In this document: one piece after another, positions 1 through 12,080 of the stretch | How positions within the stretch are numbered: the first letter of the stretch is position 1 | How the letters are laid out: the number at the start of each line of letters is the position of its first letter | Origin: Niebla homalea | Taxonomy: Eukaryota; Ascomycota; Lecanoromycetes; Lecanorales; Ramalinaceae | NCBI GenBank assembly: GCA_019925105.1 | Contig: JAHGAU010000016.1 | Coordinates: 310,001-374,000, forward strand | Length of the DNA stretch: 64,000 bases | Reading direction: 5' to 3' | Position numbers and translations under genes: made by a program | The notes under the pieces: model-generated | Database searches by the model: none | What the model was told of the DNA's origin: nothing | The model's input: the letters and a program-made list of their open reading frames with translations, nothing else

Positions 1-298
1 TTTTAAGATTTATTATTGCTTTTATTCTGATAAATCTATTATAATATTTATTTCTAAGATTATTAAGTTAACCTACTCGATTCAAATAATTTATTAATAT
101 TATATTAAGAGCTTCCTAAAATTATTAAATGGCTATTTTAAGATTTATTATTGCTCTTATTTTAATAAACCTTTTATAATATTTAATCTTAAGATTATTA
201 AGTCAACCTATTTAATCTGGATGATCTCCTAATATTATATTAAGAGCTTCCTATAATTATTAAATGGCTATTTTAAGATCTATTATTGCTCTTATTCT
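1..298. repeat. 135-bp tandem repeat, cut by the window edge
   Basis: The same AT-rich unit begins at positions 1, 136 and 271, giving a period of 135 bp. Two full copies and about 28 bp of a third are visible. The copies differ mainly by C/T and G/A exchanges, as expected after RIP. The left end lies outside the window, so the array may be longer. No reading frame is evident in the unit. Confidence 0.8.
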
Positions 299-2691
299 TT
301 CGGTATTTATCTTTATATTTAACAGTAGGTATTTCTAGAAGTATACTTATTAGACTTTAAATGAAATAAAAGTAAATATTCAAAATAAAGACTTATATAT
401 AAAGTATATAGTAAACTTTAAGTAAGATATTAAAACGACAGATTATATACTTAAACTCTTAGTATTATACTTATACCAGAGATATCCGCTGGTAACTTAT
501 TCCCTTCTTTTAAAATTATTAATCGTAAATCTTGTTAAATTCTTCCGGTAGAATACTTATTAAACTATAATAAAAGTCTACTACGCCTCTTCCGAGACTT
601 TATCGTAAGGGCGGTTTTTCTAATATATTAACGAATTAATAATATTTATTACCCTTCTTTAGGTAAGTAAGCCTTATTAACTACGGGCGTTTTCTTTATA
701 TAGATAATTATATTTAATTATAGACGCATTATATAACGTATACCGGATTATTATATCAGATTGTTAAAAGCAGAAACTTCGTATTATAATTAAATTAATT
801 AAATTTATTATAGTTAGCTTATTAATATATATATAAAGGTACCATTTACGGATCAACGTAAATTATATTCAGGTATCTACGGCAGTATTATGTGCCAGTG
901 CTTTCAGACCGCGCTACTTATAATAAACCATAATACGAGCCAGGTGGACAGCAGCTGATCAGAATAAAGGCGTGAGTAGTAATAGATAATAACTTAGGAC
1001 TCAAAATACTCCACGAAATTCCTTCTAACGTACTATATATAAATTCTGTAACGTTAATAGACTCTATTATATTTACGATAATAGCCTTAAACGGATATTT
1101 AGCGCTATTTATGTAGTTGGCGTTTATGCCTTTAATACCTGGTAAACGAAGGGTAATACGGGCAGCTCGATGGGGCATTAATATAACCGGCTTAAAGGCT
1201 AGTATACTACCTATGGTAGTACCGTACGCTTAAATTAAAAGAAACGAGAAATCAGTTATAATAACTTAGAAATATAATAATCAGCTGGAAAGCTATAACG
1301 GTAATTTAGCGTCTCCGCTTAAGTATCCGATAGGCTCGAAACGTACAGCCCCTTTTATAGATAATATAGACTTAATTTATCTATATTAAACCTACCTATC
1401 TTTAATCCCTTTAATAACTAGATTCCTCCAGCGACCAGCTTTTTTTTAAATAGTCGTAAAAACGTTTAAGGTTTAAGAGTAACCAGGGATGGATAATAGA
1501 GGTTTCTAGGAGTAAAAAAAACGAGGTTTGCTTATGATAATATATCGATGTATGCGATTATAAATAAGCGTCGCTTTTAAGATTTTCTATATCGATAATT
1601 AACGATAAAAAATCTTATTGCGGAGAAGGCCTCGTTAGGCTAAATAAGGCGCCCCAATTCGACGCTTGGTAAATATAGCTTAATTCCGTTTAGTTGGCGC
1701 AGTTACTGGCAGTAACTAACTCGCTGATATAAGAAATCATATATCTACTCTTGGCACCGCTAACAATTTAGGCACCCTCTATGGAAATTAAGGCAAGCAT
1801 AGGGAGGCGGAGTAGATGTATCTACGGGCGTTGGATGGATATAAGAAAGCCTAAAGCCCCATCCATACTCCGTGCTATTAATAACGTATGCTTATTTAAG
1901 TCCAGTCGAGGTGGGCATGTCAAAGTAGACGAGCCACTTTCGCATAAAAGCAATAAAGCCTTTCAGAAGACTTAAAGCCAACATATCTCACGTTAAAACG
2001 CGACGCTAGTCTCTCGTTGTCCTGCACATATACACTTCCTCTTACCCCTCGTACGGCCCCAACATGTTAAACAGCGTGACGCAAAGCGAGGAGATCTTCC
2101 TCTGCCTGTTATACCTCGGCTTGAATCTCAAAGACTCTTCCCTCGTCGGACTTTTCATCTCCGATAATCCTGTTGACATCCTAGGTGGTATTACCTACCG
2201 TAATCGCAGATCGGCTGCAGTAAGGTCTACCCCGACCTCTCTAGAAGGGTTTACTCCCCAACCGAATATACCCCCCAGCCGGATAGTACGAAATATTCTT
2301 ATTCTATACTCAAAATTGCGCAGTATATATCCTATGCCCAGGCCCGAAAGGACCGAGGGACGGAGTATCTTTCGCTTTGTTGCGATGGCAGCCATGCGGG
2401 CACTATACCTATATAGGAAGGTCTTATCAATAATTATCCATGTCTTAGCATAACTTTTATTCATTGATCAGATTATCCTTACTATACACACCCTTTGCAT
2501 TAGCTTTTTATTATTCACCTTTTAGCTCAGTATATATACTATGACTAGAGTGGATAAGTTCGAAGCTCCTAATGTCTCAGATGCCGTCCCACAAACCACC
2601 AAAAAAATCGTTGCTAGCAAGCCAATACTCCGGGAACTTGAAGTCCGTACAGAAAGCTTGCGGGATTCAAATTACCAGCCTTTATATTACC
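299..2691. other. AT-rich, partly RIP-mutated repeat DNA without a recognisable gene
   Basis: AT-rich stretches alternate with patches of normal composition (about 900-1,200, 1,750-2,000 and 2,040-2,460). Stop-free runs of up to about 130 codons occur on both strands at 2,064-2,464, but none resembles a known protein and the two strands shadow each other. I read this as degraded transposon sequence less heavily mutated than what follows. Confidence 0.6.
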
Positions 2692-2760
2692 ATTTAGCAT
2701 ACTTGAGAAGTTTCCAAATGCTTAACAAAAAAAAAAAAACGCACCTCTCCCGAGCTTTTA
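2692..2760 (+). repeat. Left copy of an inverted repeat pair with an internal A-tract
   Basis: This segment matches the reverse complement of 12,081-12,146. Both copies hold the same order of blocks: ATTTAGCAT, GAGAAG, AAATGCTT, a run of 12-13 A and CGCACCTCTCCCG. Most differences are G to A or C to T in this copy, which fits RIP acting more strongly here. The frame through it encodes KKKKTHLSRAF, and the other copy encodes KKKTHLSRAF. The two copies bracket the RIPped block of about 9.3 kb. Confidence 0.65.
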
Positions 2761-5039
2761 TTAACCATTACCATACAAATTTATTGAAGCATTACGTAAC
2801 GTTTACTTTGACTTAATATTACCTTTTAAAGCTCTGAAATCGTTAAATTTTGAGATTTTTGGTATTTTCGATCAAAACGTATATTATGTTTACTCAACGT
2901 TAAATACGATCCGGACGTTTTCGTCCACTATCGCCCTTACCGCCAGCCCCTCCTTTTATCCAGCCTTCCGGGGGTTTTACTACCCCGGAACCTCGTTATT
3001 ACCGGGCTTATATAAATCTTAAAGGCAGCCCTAAAGTTTCACCCCCCCGGGGGCGGCTATCTTAAAGTCTTCGAAGTCTTTAACGGAGGATCCGTTTCAA
3101 AAATAAAATTAAAGATCGTACGGCATATAAACGTAAATTAACGGTAATATATTATTAAAAAAGCCGGGATATAAAGTTTAAAATACCGGGGAGAAAAAGG
3201 ATTTAAATAATAAAACGCTCTTTATAACCGTTAAATCGTTAATACCGTTTATTTATCCGTAAAATTTAAGGGCCCGATTTAACTTATTAAAAAGCCGGTA
3301 TTAATAAAGCTTTATATTAAAATAAATATTTATTTCCGGGGTAACTTACTTTAAATAAATTAAACAAAAAAGTAAATTATAATATATAATAAAAGAATAA
3401 AAAAAATCGGGTATAACTATAAGTTATTAAGGTTAATTATCTTTTTTATATATCCGTTATTTTAAAAGTAAAAAGGGGAAGTATATAATCCGTAAAATTA
3501 AAGAAAGATATTAATTTGGTTAATAATAAACTATAATATAAACCGTTATCCTTTAATTTAAATATATTAAATAAAACCGTTTTTAATATTATCGTTATAA
3601 AGTATTTAAATCCATAATTTTAAAGTATTTATATTATTATTAAGAGTTATAAATTTAAAATAAATAATAAAAAAGTTATAATAAAAAGACTTATATATAA
3701 AGAGTTTTTTAATAATATAAAGTTTATTTTAAGTTAATTATAACGAAGTAATCTTAATTATAAGTTAATAATATATTTTAATATTAATACCCTTCCTTAA
3801 ATAAGTAAATTTATTTAATCTATAATTATTTTATTAATATTATTAAGGGTTTTACCGTTTACTTTATCCCGATAATAAATAAAGATTATATAATAAGAAA
3901 AGTAAATAATTATAACTTAAGATTTTAATAAAGTTATTAATAACTTTATTAAAAAATTAAAAAATTATTAAAAGTATTATAATAATATTTATCGGAATTA
4001 TAATAAGAACTACTATATTTTTATAAATAACGACTTCTGGGGTAAATACTTTATTATTACTTAAATAATATTTAATTTATAAAGTAATAATCTCCGTAAT
4101 AATAATATTAATAATAACGGTAACCTTATATCATTTAATAATATTATAAAGTTTATTATAAAATATAACTTTATTAATATTACTTTAAAATACCCTTTAA
4201 TTAAAGAATAATAAAAAGTTAAGTAAGAATAACGAGAAAATAAGCGGATTATATAAAAAAGAAATATAAATAAGCCCGTTTACGGCGAAAAGAATAATAA
4301 AATAAACTTATAAATAACTATTTAAAGGCTTAATTAATATAAATAAATATAAATAATATATAATATACTTAACGGTTAATATAATAATCTATAATACCTT
4401 TAGAACTTATATTATTGCCGCTTTTTTAGCTTTAAAATCCACTTATTATATAATTTACTATTTAAATGGCTTCCGTTTATTTTTAATCTTTAAATAAGTT
4501 TTTAATAAATATTATTTAAATTTCTATAATTAAACTTAAGAGATTTAACCCTTTAATTAAACGATTTAAAGAAAAACTTATATAAAAAGCTTTTTAATAA
4601 TAAAAAAGCGATAATATATAAAAATTAAAGAAACGATAAGCTTATTTAAATATAAAACAGAAATATAATTTATATTTTTAAAGCTTTAATAAGCTTAAAA
4701 ATATATTTAATCGTTAATTAAATATTTATAAACTCGGCTTATAAGTAAATATACCGGATAAATTAATAAAATAATTTTATAATAATATCTTTAAATTTAA
4801 ACCGTATTAACGTAACGTTTATAAGTTATAAATATAAATAATTAATATAAAGTATCGTAAACGGGATAAAGAGGCTCGAGATAAAGCTATAAATAGATTT
4901 TAAGATACGGAGTATAGACGGAGTATAAAGTAAGGAGTATAAAGCATAAAGTAAAGGGTATATATTTATTATAACGTACTTTCTTTATTTACCTTAAATA
5001 CCCCGTTTTTATATTATTATAATTTATATAATAAAGTTT
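2761..5039. other. Heavily RIPped, AT-rich repeat DNA, unidentified
   Basis: Extreme TpA richness with CpA and TpG nearly absent and CpG retained. There are stops in all frames and no open frame of note. I searched both strands by eye for integrase, reverse transcriptase and transposase motifs and found none I could defend. It is almost certainly mutated transposon sequence, but the family is unknown. Confidence 0.6.
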
Positions 5040-5640
5040 TATAATTACCTTTAAACCAATAACTTACTATATTATAACGGAAATATTAAGTAATAAAACG
5101 ATTATATTTATTATTTTTCACCGTAAACTTAAGGAAGCCTCCGAAGTTTTACTTATAATATAACCGTAACTTTTAAAAGTAATACTTTATTTAAGTTTTT
5201 AATACGTTAAAAATAAACTTAATCGGATTATAATTAAATAAGTATAATAATAGATATTTAATAATATAGCCTTTAATTTTAATAATTTCTTTAATTCAGG
5301 GGGAAATATAAATATTAACGTTATTTATATAAATAATATTATTTATAATAAAGTAAACGTTATATTAAAATAGAAACTTATTTATAAATTATTAATAAAG
5401 CTTATTACCGTTATAATAGCTTTTCTTAATAAACGTATATAATAAATATTTATTTATTATATATATTAATAAAATTAATTACGTTTCCCCGCGATTAATA
5501 TTTACGTAATAACGGATTAATTTATTAATAAATCCGTATATTATTAATTATTAATAACTTTAAACTTTAAAGAGCGATTTATTAATAAAAACGAATTAAT
5601 AAATAAAATAATTATTTATATTTACTTATTATTGATTGAT
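5040..5640 (-). mobile_element. RIP-degraded Tc1/mariner-type (DDE_3) transposase fragment
   Basis: On the minus strand one frame, with TAA/TAG read as mutated Gln/Trp codons, gives a recognisable C-terminal half of a DDE superendonuclease. It has an IINN segment where VxDN with the second catalytic Asp is expected (about 5,290-5,350). This is followed by YLLLYLFNYNPIKFIFNVLK (about 5,201-5,260), matching the YLPPYSPDYNPIE..FNVLK box with the third catalytic acidic residue position. Next comes NRFIT-YFRY, matching the DRFA..HFR tail. Asp-to-Asn and Glu-to-Lys changes are those RIP would cause. The upstream half with the first Asp is not seen; the frame ends near a TTGA microsatellite. The family assignment is by motif only. 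Confidence 0.6.
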
Positions 5641-5647
5641 TGATTGA
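5632..5647. repeat. TTGA tetranucleotide microsatellite, 4 units
   Basis: Four TTGA units in a row at the point where the transposase-like frame ends. It marks a local break in the otherwise TpA-dominated sequence. Confidence 0.85.
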
Positions 5648-8084
5648 TTTATACTACGGGTCTAGTTAAGCTAATTCCGGTATTCCTTAATACGCGGTTT
5701 TTTAGCCTTATCAATAACCGTAAAAACCTGATACTTATAACGTTAAGGTAAAAACCGGCGTTTACCAGGCCTCCACCTTTTATCCCTTAAAGTAAAGGAT
5801 ATTAACGGCCGTTTAAAGAATAATAATCTATTTATATATTCTTTATATTTTAATTCCCCTAAAAAAATCTATAATATTACGATTATATCCTTATAAGGGC
5901 TATCCTTAAGCTTATTATTCTTCCGTTCTTTTATATATTTATATTACTTTAACTTTATATAATACCTTTAAGTATTTTTATTAATACTTACGCGTTTAAT
6001 ATATATTTTTCTTATATTATTATCGCCGTTAACTTTTTTAAGGACTTTTAATAAGCGTTTATTATTATATTTTTATAGCTATAAAATATATTTCCCGGTT
6101 TATATAATTAATATAATTCATTTCCGCTTTTCTTTTTCTTCTTTAATTAATAATAAGCCTTTTTTATAAGGTCTTTAATAACCTTATTTATCTTTATAAT
6201 AAGGTTAAATTATAATAATAATCCATTAAATATTATAAACTTAATAATTATCCGGAGATTTTACTTTATAAATAATATTTAACGGTAATTATAAATATTA
6301 ACTTTTATTATAAGTTTTAATTTAACTTCCGTAAATAAAGGATAAAAGATAAAAACGTATATAACGTTTTACTTTCTTTATTTATATTTCTATCCGGTAT
6401 TTATCCGACCTCCAATATATATAATAAATAAGAAATAAATTAAACCGTTTTTACCCGTTTATAGTTAAATTATTAATATATTATTACTTTTCTTTATAAT
6501 ATTATAACGGTAAAAATACTTATTAATAATTTTTTTATCGTTAAAAGCTAAATAATAATTACTTTAAAATATAAAGTTTTTATATTTCCATTAATATTTA
6601 ATTTATTTTATCGTAACCTATAAAATAATTATTATAATTTTTATTCTTTAAATCCTTTTAATTTCAGTTTCTTTTATATTTAATAAGAATTTATATATAT
6701 TAAATTAATTTCCGGGATATTAATAAGGTTAATTTTTTTCTTAATTTATTCTTACTTTATTTTAATAAAAAGGAAAATAAGTATTTTCAGTTTATTTTTT
6801 TTAACTTAAAGCTTATTAAGATTTTAACGGATCCGCCCGTTTCTTATTATCGTATTTAAGTATATATATTTCTTTAACTTTATTTAAGCGATTATTTAAT
6901 TTAATAAAATTTTAATTAACGGTATAAAAACTTTAAATTTTAATACGGGGATAAAAATTACTTTATAAATACCGTTAATTATTTTTAAATACTGATTCTG
7001 GACTTTTTATAATATTTAAATAAGCTTTTTCTTATATCCCGGAGTACTTTTAAGTATATATTAAATGGTTATAACGTATATTATAATTAACTTTATTACG
7101 GCCTGGTAAATAATCCGGGCCTTTTATAACGTAACTTTTTATATTAATACGGCGAGATAAGTAAGGCTTTTTTCTTATGAAGTTATTTTCTTTTAAACTT
7201 TTCTTATATAGTCTTTTTAATTAAGCTTTTTATTTACTTAAAGGCTAAGGACTTTAATACTGGTATCCGGCTTTATTGTAACTTTACTTAAGTTTATTAT
7301 AACTATTATATCGTATAGCTTTAGGCTCCTAGTTATATAAATAAGCTTGTATTTATGCGGCGTGAATTAAGCCCCGTAAGTTCTCGCCTACCGAAGACAG
7401 ACTTCGTGGGCCTATTTCAGTTCCAGACAGTTAATATTTAAAGTATTAATAAATATTTACCGTTTGATTTTATAATTTAATTAACTTTAAAGATTTATTT
7501 TTTATTACCTTTTTATTAAGGATATTATTATATATTTTTATTAACGTTACGCTTAAAATAACTATAAAGTATCTTTTTACCCGGCTAAAAGTATTTAGTC
7601 TTTTTATTACAGAAGGAAACCTATAATTAACGATCTTTAACTTAAAATAAAGAATTATATTCTTTTTTTTATACGTTTTAAGATAAGTTTTTTTCCCCTT
7701 TTTATAAAATTTTTTAAATATATTTTATTTATTATAATAATAAATAATTATTTTAATATTTTTATAATTTTAAATTCTTTTTTATAAGTTTATTCCTTTA
7801 ATCTTTTTAACTTCTTTTTTACTCTTAAAGATACCGTATTAAGGAGAATATTATTACTTTATAGTTTATATATTATAATAATTTATTTTATTAAAGGTTT
7901 TCTTATTATATAAAACGCATTTATTAATTATAAAAGGTTCATTTTTATAATTACGTTTGTCTTATTAATACTTAATAAACGGATTATTACCGTTTTCGTT
8001 TTTTAAAATATTATTACCTTCTTTTTTACTTTTATTTCTTTTTTTTACCGCGGAAAATATTATTTTTATAACCCTTATTGCTGT
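5648..8084. other. RIPped repeat DNA with a long low-stop minus-strand frame
   Basis: Mostly TpA-saturated sequence. On the minus strand between about 7,200 and 6,560 one frame has few stops, nearly all TAA/TAG that RIP could have made from CAA, CAG or TGG. It contains readable stretches such as SYVIKGPDYLPGRNKVNYN. I do not recognise the family. A patch at about 7,350-7,430 keeps near-normal composition. This is probably a second, unidentified transposon. Confidence 0.45.
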
Positions 8085-8300
8085 TGGTGTATGGACCAAA
8101 GAGTGTAATACCTTAATGTATGAATGATGTATGAATGATGATTCTACCTAAAGGATGGGAGCATTATAAGGATGCTTGTCCTTTACGTATAAAGTATAAA
8201 GCGTGTCTTATACCTATTAATGCTCTTATGTATATATGCTGTATGTAATAAATGCTATTAAAAGAAAAAAGGTTACTGCTTACAGTAAGTTTCACCCCAA
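8085..8300 (-). repeat. Possible 3' LTR remnant of the Gypsy element
   Basis: This patch is less mutated than its surroundings and lies just downstream (in minus-strand sense) of the Gypsy pol stop codon. In that orientation it follows a short purine-rich stretch (TTGGGGTGAAA) that could be the polypurine tract, and TG/CA-like ends can be found. I could not find a second copy at the upstream end of the element, so calling it an LTR is an inference from position. Confidence 0.25.
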
Positions 8301-8371
8301 TATATTAATATAAATATTAATACTTAATAATGCGCTATACTACCTATATCCTATGCTTTTATGCCAAAATT

Positions 8372-11200
8372 TTACTTAATTTTACGGGGGCGGCCGCGAC
8401 CACGCTTAAGACGTAACGTACGAAAAGTGCCAGTGGATAATAAGGATGTTATTTTAATAGGCACTAATTATAATAAAGTAATACGAGGTCTATTACGGCG
8501 GGTAATAATAACTTTATTAAATTCAGGATACGTAATATGGAATTCACGTAATAAGTTTAAATGTAATTTTAATAACGGAAGCTTATTATTATATTCTATA
8601 CTTTAAGTAATTTATTTAATTAAATATTTATTATCTTTTTCCCTATAAATAATTTTTTTAATAATATATTCCTTTTTATTCTTAGAATCTGCTTTAAGTA
8701 CGGGCGGTACGTTACGGTTAAGCTATTAATTAAAAGGATCTTTTATTAAGTTATTAACTGGTTTAAGTATATTAATTAAAATACTTAATATTATCTTTAT
8801 ATTAACGGGTAATTTAAGCTTATATATAAGGTAACTAATTTTCTTAATAATAGTAAAAGGTCCGGCGCGCTATTAATATAGCTTATAATTTTTAATATTA
8901 AGGATATTATATCTATAGTATAACTTTAAATAGACTAAATTATTAATATTAAATTAATTTAATTTATAACTTTAATTATACCGGAATTTATTTATTATTT
9001 ACGTAAATTTTAAAGCGTTTTATATTTTTTTATAATTTTATAATTAAAATATATTATACTTAAAAATTAAAAAAATTATTAAAAGGTTTAAAAGGTTACG
9101 GATATTTATATTATAATAAATTTTATTTAAAATAAATTTAATTAACGCTAACTTTAAATTATTTAAGATATTTTAAATATATAAAATAATATCTATTTAA
9201 TTATAATCCGGATATATAATTATAAAGTAACGTAATACGATTTTAACCGTTTAATTAATTCGTTTTAATTAATTATTAATTTAAGGGTAATATACGTTAA
9301 ATATAAAAATACGAGTATTCATTTTTTTAAATATAGATTTCTAAAATATAAAAATAAATTTACAATTTCTATTTAATATAATATTAAAGGGAATTCCTTA
9401 TCTTTATTTTATTAATTTAATTGATAATAACTTTATTTAATTATTAACCTTAAATTTAATATTACCGGGGAGTAAAAGTATCCGCTTAAAGAACTTATTG
9501 GTAACGGTAAAAAGTATATTATAATTATATTAATTTAATAAAGCGATAATAAAATTTATATAAATTATATAAAAAATAATTAACGGGCTTAAAATTAATT
9601 AAAGCGATTTATAAGATATATACCTTTTAATTTAATTTAAATTATATTTAAGGTAATATATAATATATTTCCGTAATTATTTATTTAACTTAAATAAATA
9701 TATTAAATTTATTAGTTTATCGTAAAATCGGTTAAAATTATTATATAATAAACTATTATATACTTATTAAAAGATTGCCTTTTTTAATTTATTAAATATA
9801 TATAATTATAATAAATAATTAACGCATTCTAAATTATAAATAAGGCCGTTTTTTAATATAAAACGTAATTTAATTTTTATATTTTAGAAATTTAATTCTT
9901 CCTTAATTATTAAAATTTTCTATAATTTCGTTTATATTTTATTTTTTATATTATTTTTCTTTAATTTACTTTTTAAATTTATTTAAGATATAAATATAAT
10001 AAAAGGTAATTAATTTATTATTATTTACGTTATTAAGAATTTTGATTTCTATAAATAAAGTTTATATATTATTAATTAATTATAAGAATACGTTAAGAAC
10101 GGTATTTATTAAACTTAACTTATAATATAATAAAATATTAAATATTAATAAATATTATAATACGTAAACTAAGCGGAGGTTAAGCTTATTAATTATAAAG
10201 GTTTTTAAATTTATTTATTTAGAAATACCGATAATTACGTTATAATCCGTAAAGATTATATAATTAAATTTATAATAGTTCGTTTTAATTAAGTATTTAA
10301 TTTTACGTATAACTTAGATTATACCCGTAATTTTTAATTCCGTAAGTTAATAATTTTTCTTAATTATATTTAAGCTTTTATTAAGGAATATTATTAATTA
10401 TATTTTATTACGTATAATTTTTAATAAATTATTAATCTCTACGGTATTATAAAATAACGGGTTATTTTTAATATAATATATTATAACCGTAATATTTAAT
10501 TCCTTCGATATATTAATATTAGTAAATAAGGATCGATTAAAATTATAATATATAAGAAATAACGGTTTTAAAAACGTATTTTTTAAATCTTTAAAAGTAT
10601 AATCCTCTTCTTAAATAAATATAAACTTAATCCGAAAAATCCTTTACTTACGGCGTAAACCGGTATATTCTGGATCTACTTTCTTTAAATCTATAATTAA
10701 GGAGGTTTTACGTATTTAAAATAAGGTAACATATTAAGTATAATTCTTTACTTTAATATATAATTAATTTATAAGATTAAAGAAGACTTTAAGGTTTCTT
10801 AATAAATCGGGAAATTTAAAATTTTATATAGTTTTAATTTTATTATTAAGCGTAAATGTTCTTAAAGAATTAACTTATTAATTAAAAAGCTTAATCGTAA
10901 AATAAACAAATAAATAATTTTATTAATAAAAGGTTTAACCCTTATAAAAGATAATATAAAGTTTCTATTAATCGGATTTATATATAAAAAATTAATAAAA
11001 ATAATTACGGGTATTAAATATAGTAATATATTCGTAACTTATAATTAAAGAAATTATTTCTTATTATAATAATAGCGAATATAAATCGGAAATCGTAATT
11101 TTATTAAGTAATTAAATATCGATTATAATATAACTTTTACGTCTATTTAAAGTATCCGCTTATCGTACTTAAGGCATTTACCTTATTATTACTTAAGCTA
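8372..11200 (-). mobile_element. RIP-degraded Gypsy (Ty3) retrotransposon pol with chromodomain and AT-hook
   Basis: Reading the minus strand with TAA/TAG taken as mutated Gln/Trp codons gives a collinear Gypsy pol. The reverse transcriptase tail is at about 11.2-10.65 kb. The RNase H region at about 10,610-10,430 has EEDYTFKDLKNTF, then LFT-I-ASK where LFT-D-AS is usual. The integrase core has YNILFTVTNKFFKRILLLPG at about 9,535-9,466, then a GIPFNIILNR block (GIP..IISDR in the family). A chromodomain follows (EYIIKKIIYREKDNKYLIK, about 8,670-8,606). The last residues form an AT-hook (KRGRGRPRK, 8,410-8,381) before a stop at 8,374-8,372. Catalytic Asp positions read as Asn, as RIP produces. 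No gag, protease or 5' LTR was found before the minisatellite, so the element looks truncated at its 5' end. Limits are approximate. Confidence 0.7.
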
Positions 11201-11510
11201 TATACGTATATATCGGTTTAAACCTCTAGGGTCCCGTTGTTCGTCGCCATCCTAATAATAATTCATCGGGTTTTTATATACTTTAAGCTTTTTTAACGTA
11301 TATCCCGTTATTATTTTTTAATAAATAATTATAAAAACGGACTTAAATTATTAAAGATATTATATAAATATACGTTAACGCGTTTTAACGTATTTCCCGT
11401 TTATTATTATTATTGGTAAGGCTATTTATTTACGTTAATATAAATTTAACCCTATTTCTTATAAGGTATTACGTCCTTTACGGTAAAGATTTATTATAGG
11501 TAAAAATAAA
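11201..11510. other. RIPped AT-rich sequence, upstream part of the Gypsy remnant or another repeat
   Basis: TpA-rich sequence with a small normal-looking patch (about 11,220-11,265). It may be the start of reverse transcriptase or the protease of the Gypsy remnant, but no motif is readable. Confidence 0.45.
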
Positions 11511-11711
11511 GGTATTAAGGAGGGTAAAGGTGTTAAGGAGGGTAAAGGTACTAAGGAGGGTAAAGGTGCTAAGGAGGGTAAAGGTGTTAAGGAAGGTAAA
11601 GGTACTAAGGAGGGTAAAGGTATTAAGGAGGGTAAAGGTGCTGAGGAGGGTGAAGGTGCTAAGGAGGGTGAAGGTGCTGAGGAGGGTGAAGGTGCTGAGG
11701 AGGGTGAAGGT
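11511..11711. repeat. 18-bp minisatellite, 11 units, with a RIP gradient
   Basis: Eleven tandem copies of an 18-bp unit run from 11,511 to 11,708, followed by three more bases of a unit. Right-hand units read GGTGCTGAGGAGGGTGAA; left-hand units have TG changed to TA (for example GGTATTAAGGAGGGTAAA). The array is open in several frames, giving low-complexity repeats, but there is no evidence it is a protein-coding gene now. It may once have lain in a transposon frame. Confidence 0.9.
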
Positions 11712-12080
11712 CTTAATATTAATATATTTATAAGTTTATTTAAATAAAAAGCGGACATATACTATATATAAGAAGGTTAAACGGAACCGTTTTAATATTA
11801 CGATAAATAAATATAAACGTTAAATAAAAAGCTAAACCCGCTTAAACGTTTCAAGGTTACTTTTATAGCGCGTATAAAGGCCGTTATACGTATAAAACGC
11901 AGGAGTATTAAGATAATATCCATAATCGTCGATTAATATAAAATTGAAAGCGTTAGGGGGTGCCAAGACCTGGCCCACTCACCTAAATTTATATGCAAAG
12001 CCTATTATTGGCTCAAAATCGACGCTTTACCCTTTAAAGCCATGGCTGCCATATCAGCAAAGCGAGGGATAGTGCTAACA
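11712..12080. other. Right edge of the RIPped block
   Basis: TpA-rich sequence continues to about 11,940. After that CA and TG dinucleotides and normal composition return within a few tens of bases (from about 11,945, GAAAGCGTTAGGGGG onward). No gene or repeat was recognised besides the adjoining inverted repeat copy. Confidence 0.6.

Noticed and set aside
1..298. CRISPR array
   Set aside because: The repeat is continuous, with no unique spacers, and the genome is eukaryotic.
2064..2464. Overlapping 129-codon and 89-codon frames on opposite strands
   Set aside because: No motif, no family resemblance and a setting inside degraded repeats.
8361..8606. 81-codon plus-strand frame containing GRPRPRLRR
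   Set aside because: It is the antisense shadow of the Gypsy chromodomain and AT-hook region.
11459..11758. Open frames reading Pro/Ser/Ala repeats (minus) or Arg/Val/Lys/Leu repeats (plus)
   Set aside because: They are translations of the 18-bp minisatellite, open in several frames because the unit length is a multiple of three; no flanking coding sequence supports them.
1..11940. Centromere or telomere
   Set aside because: AT-rich RIPped blocks also occur as dispersed isochores; no telomeric TTAGGG array is seen and centromere identity cannot be read from sequence.
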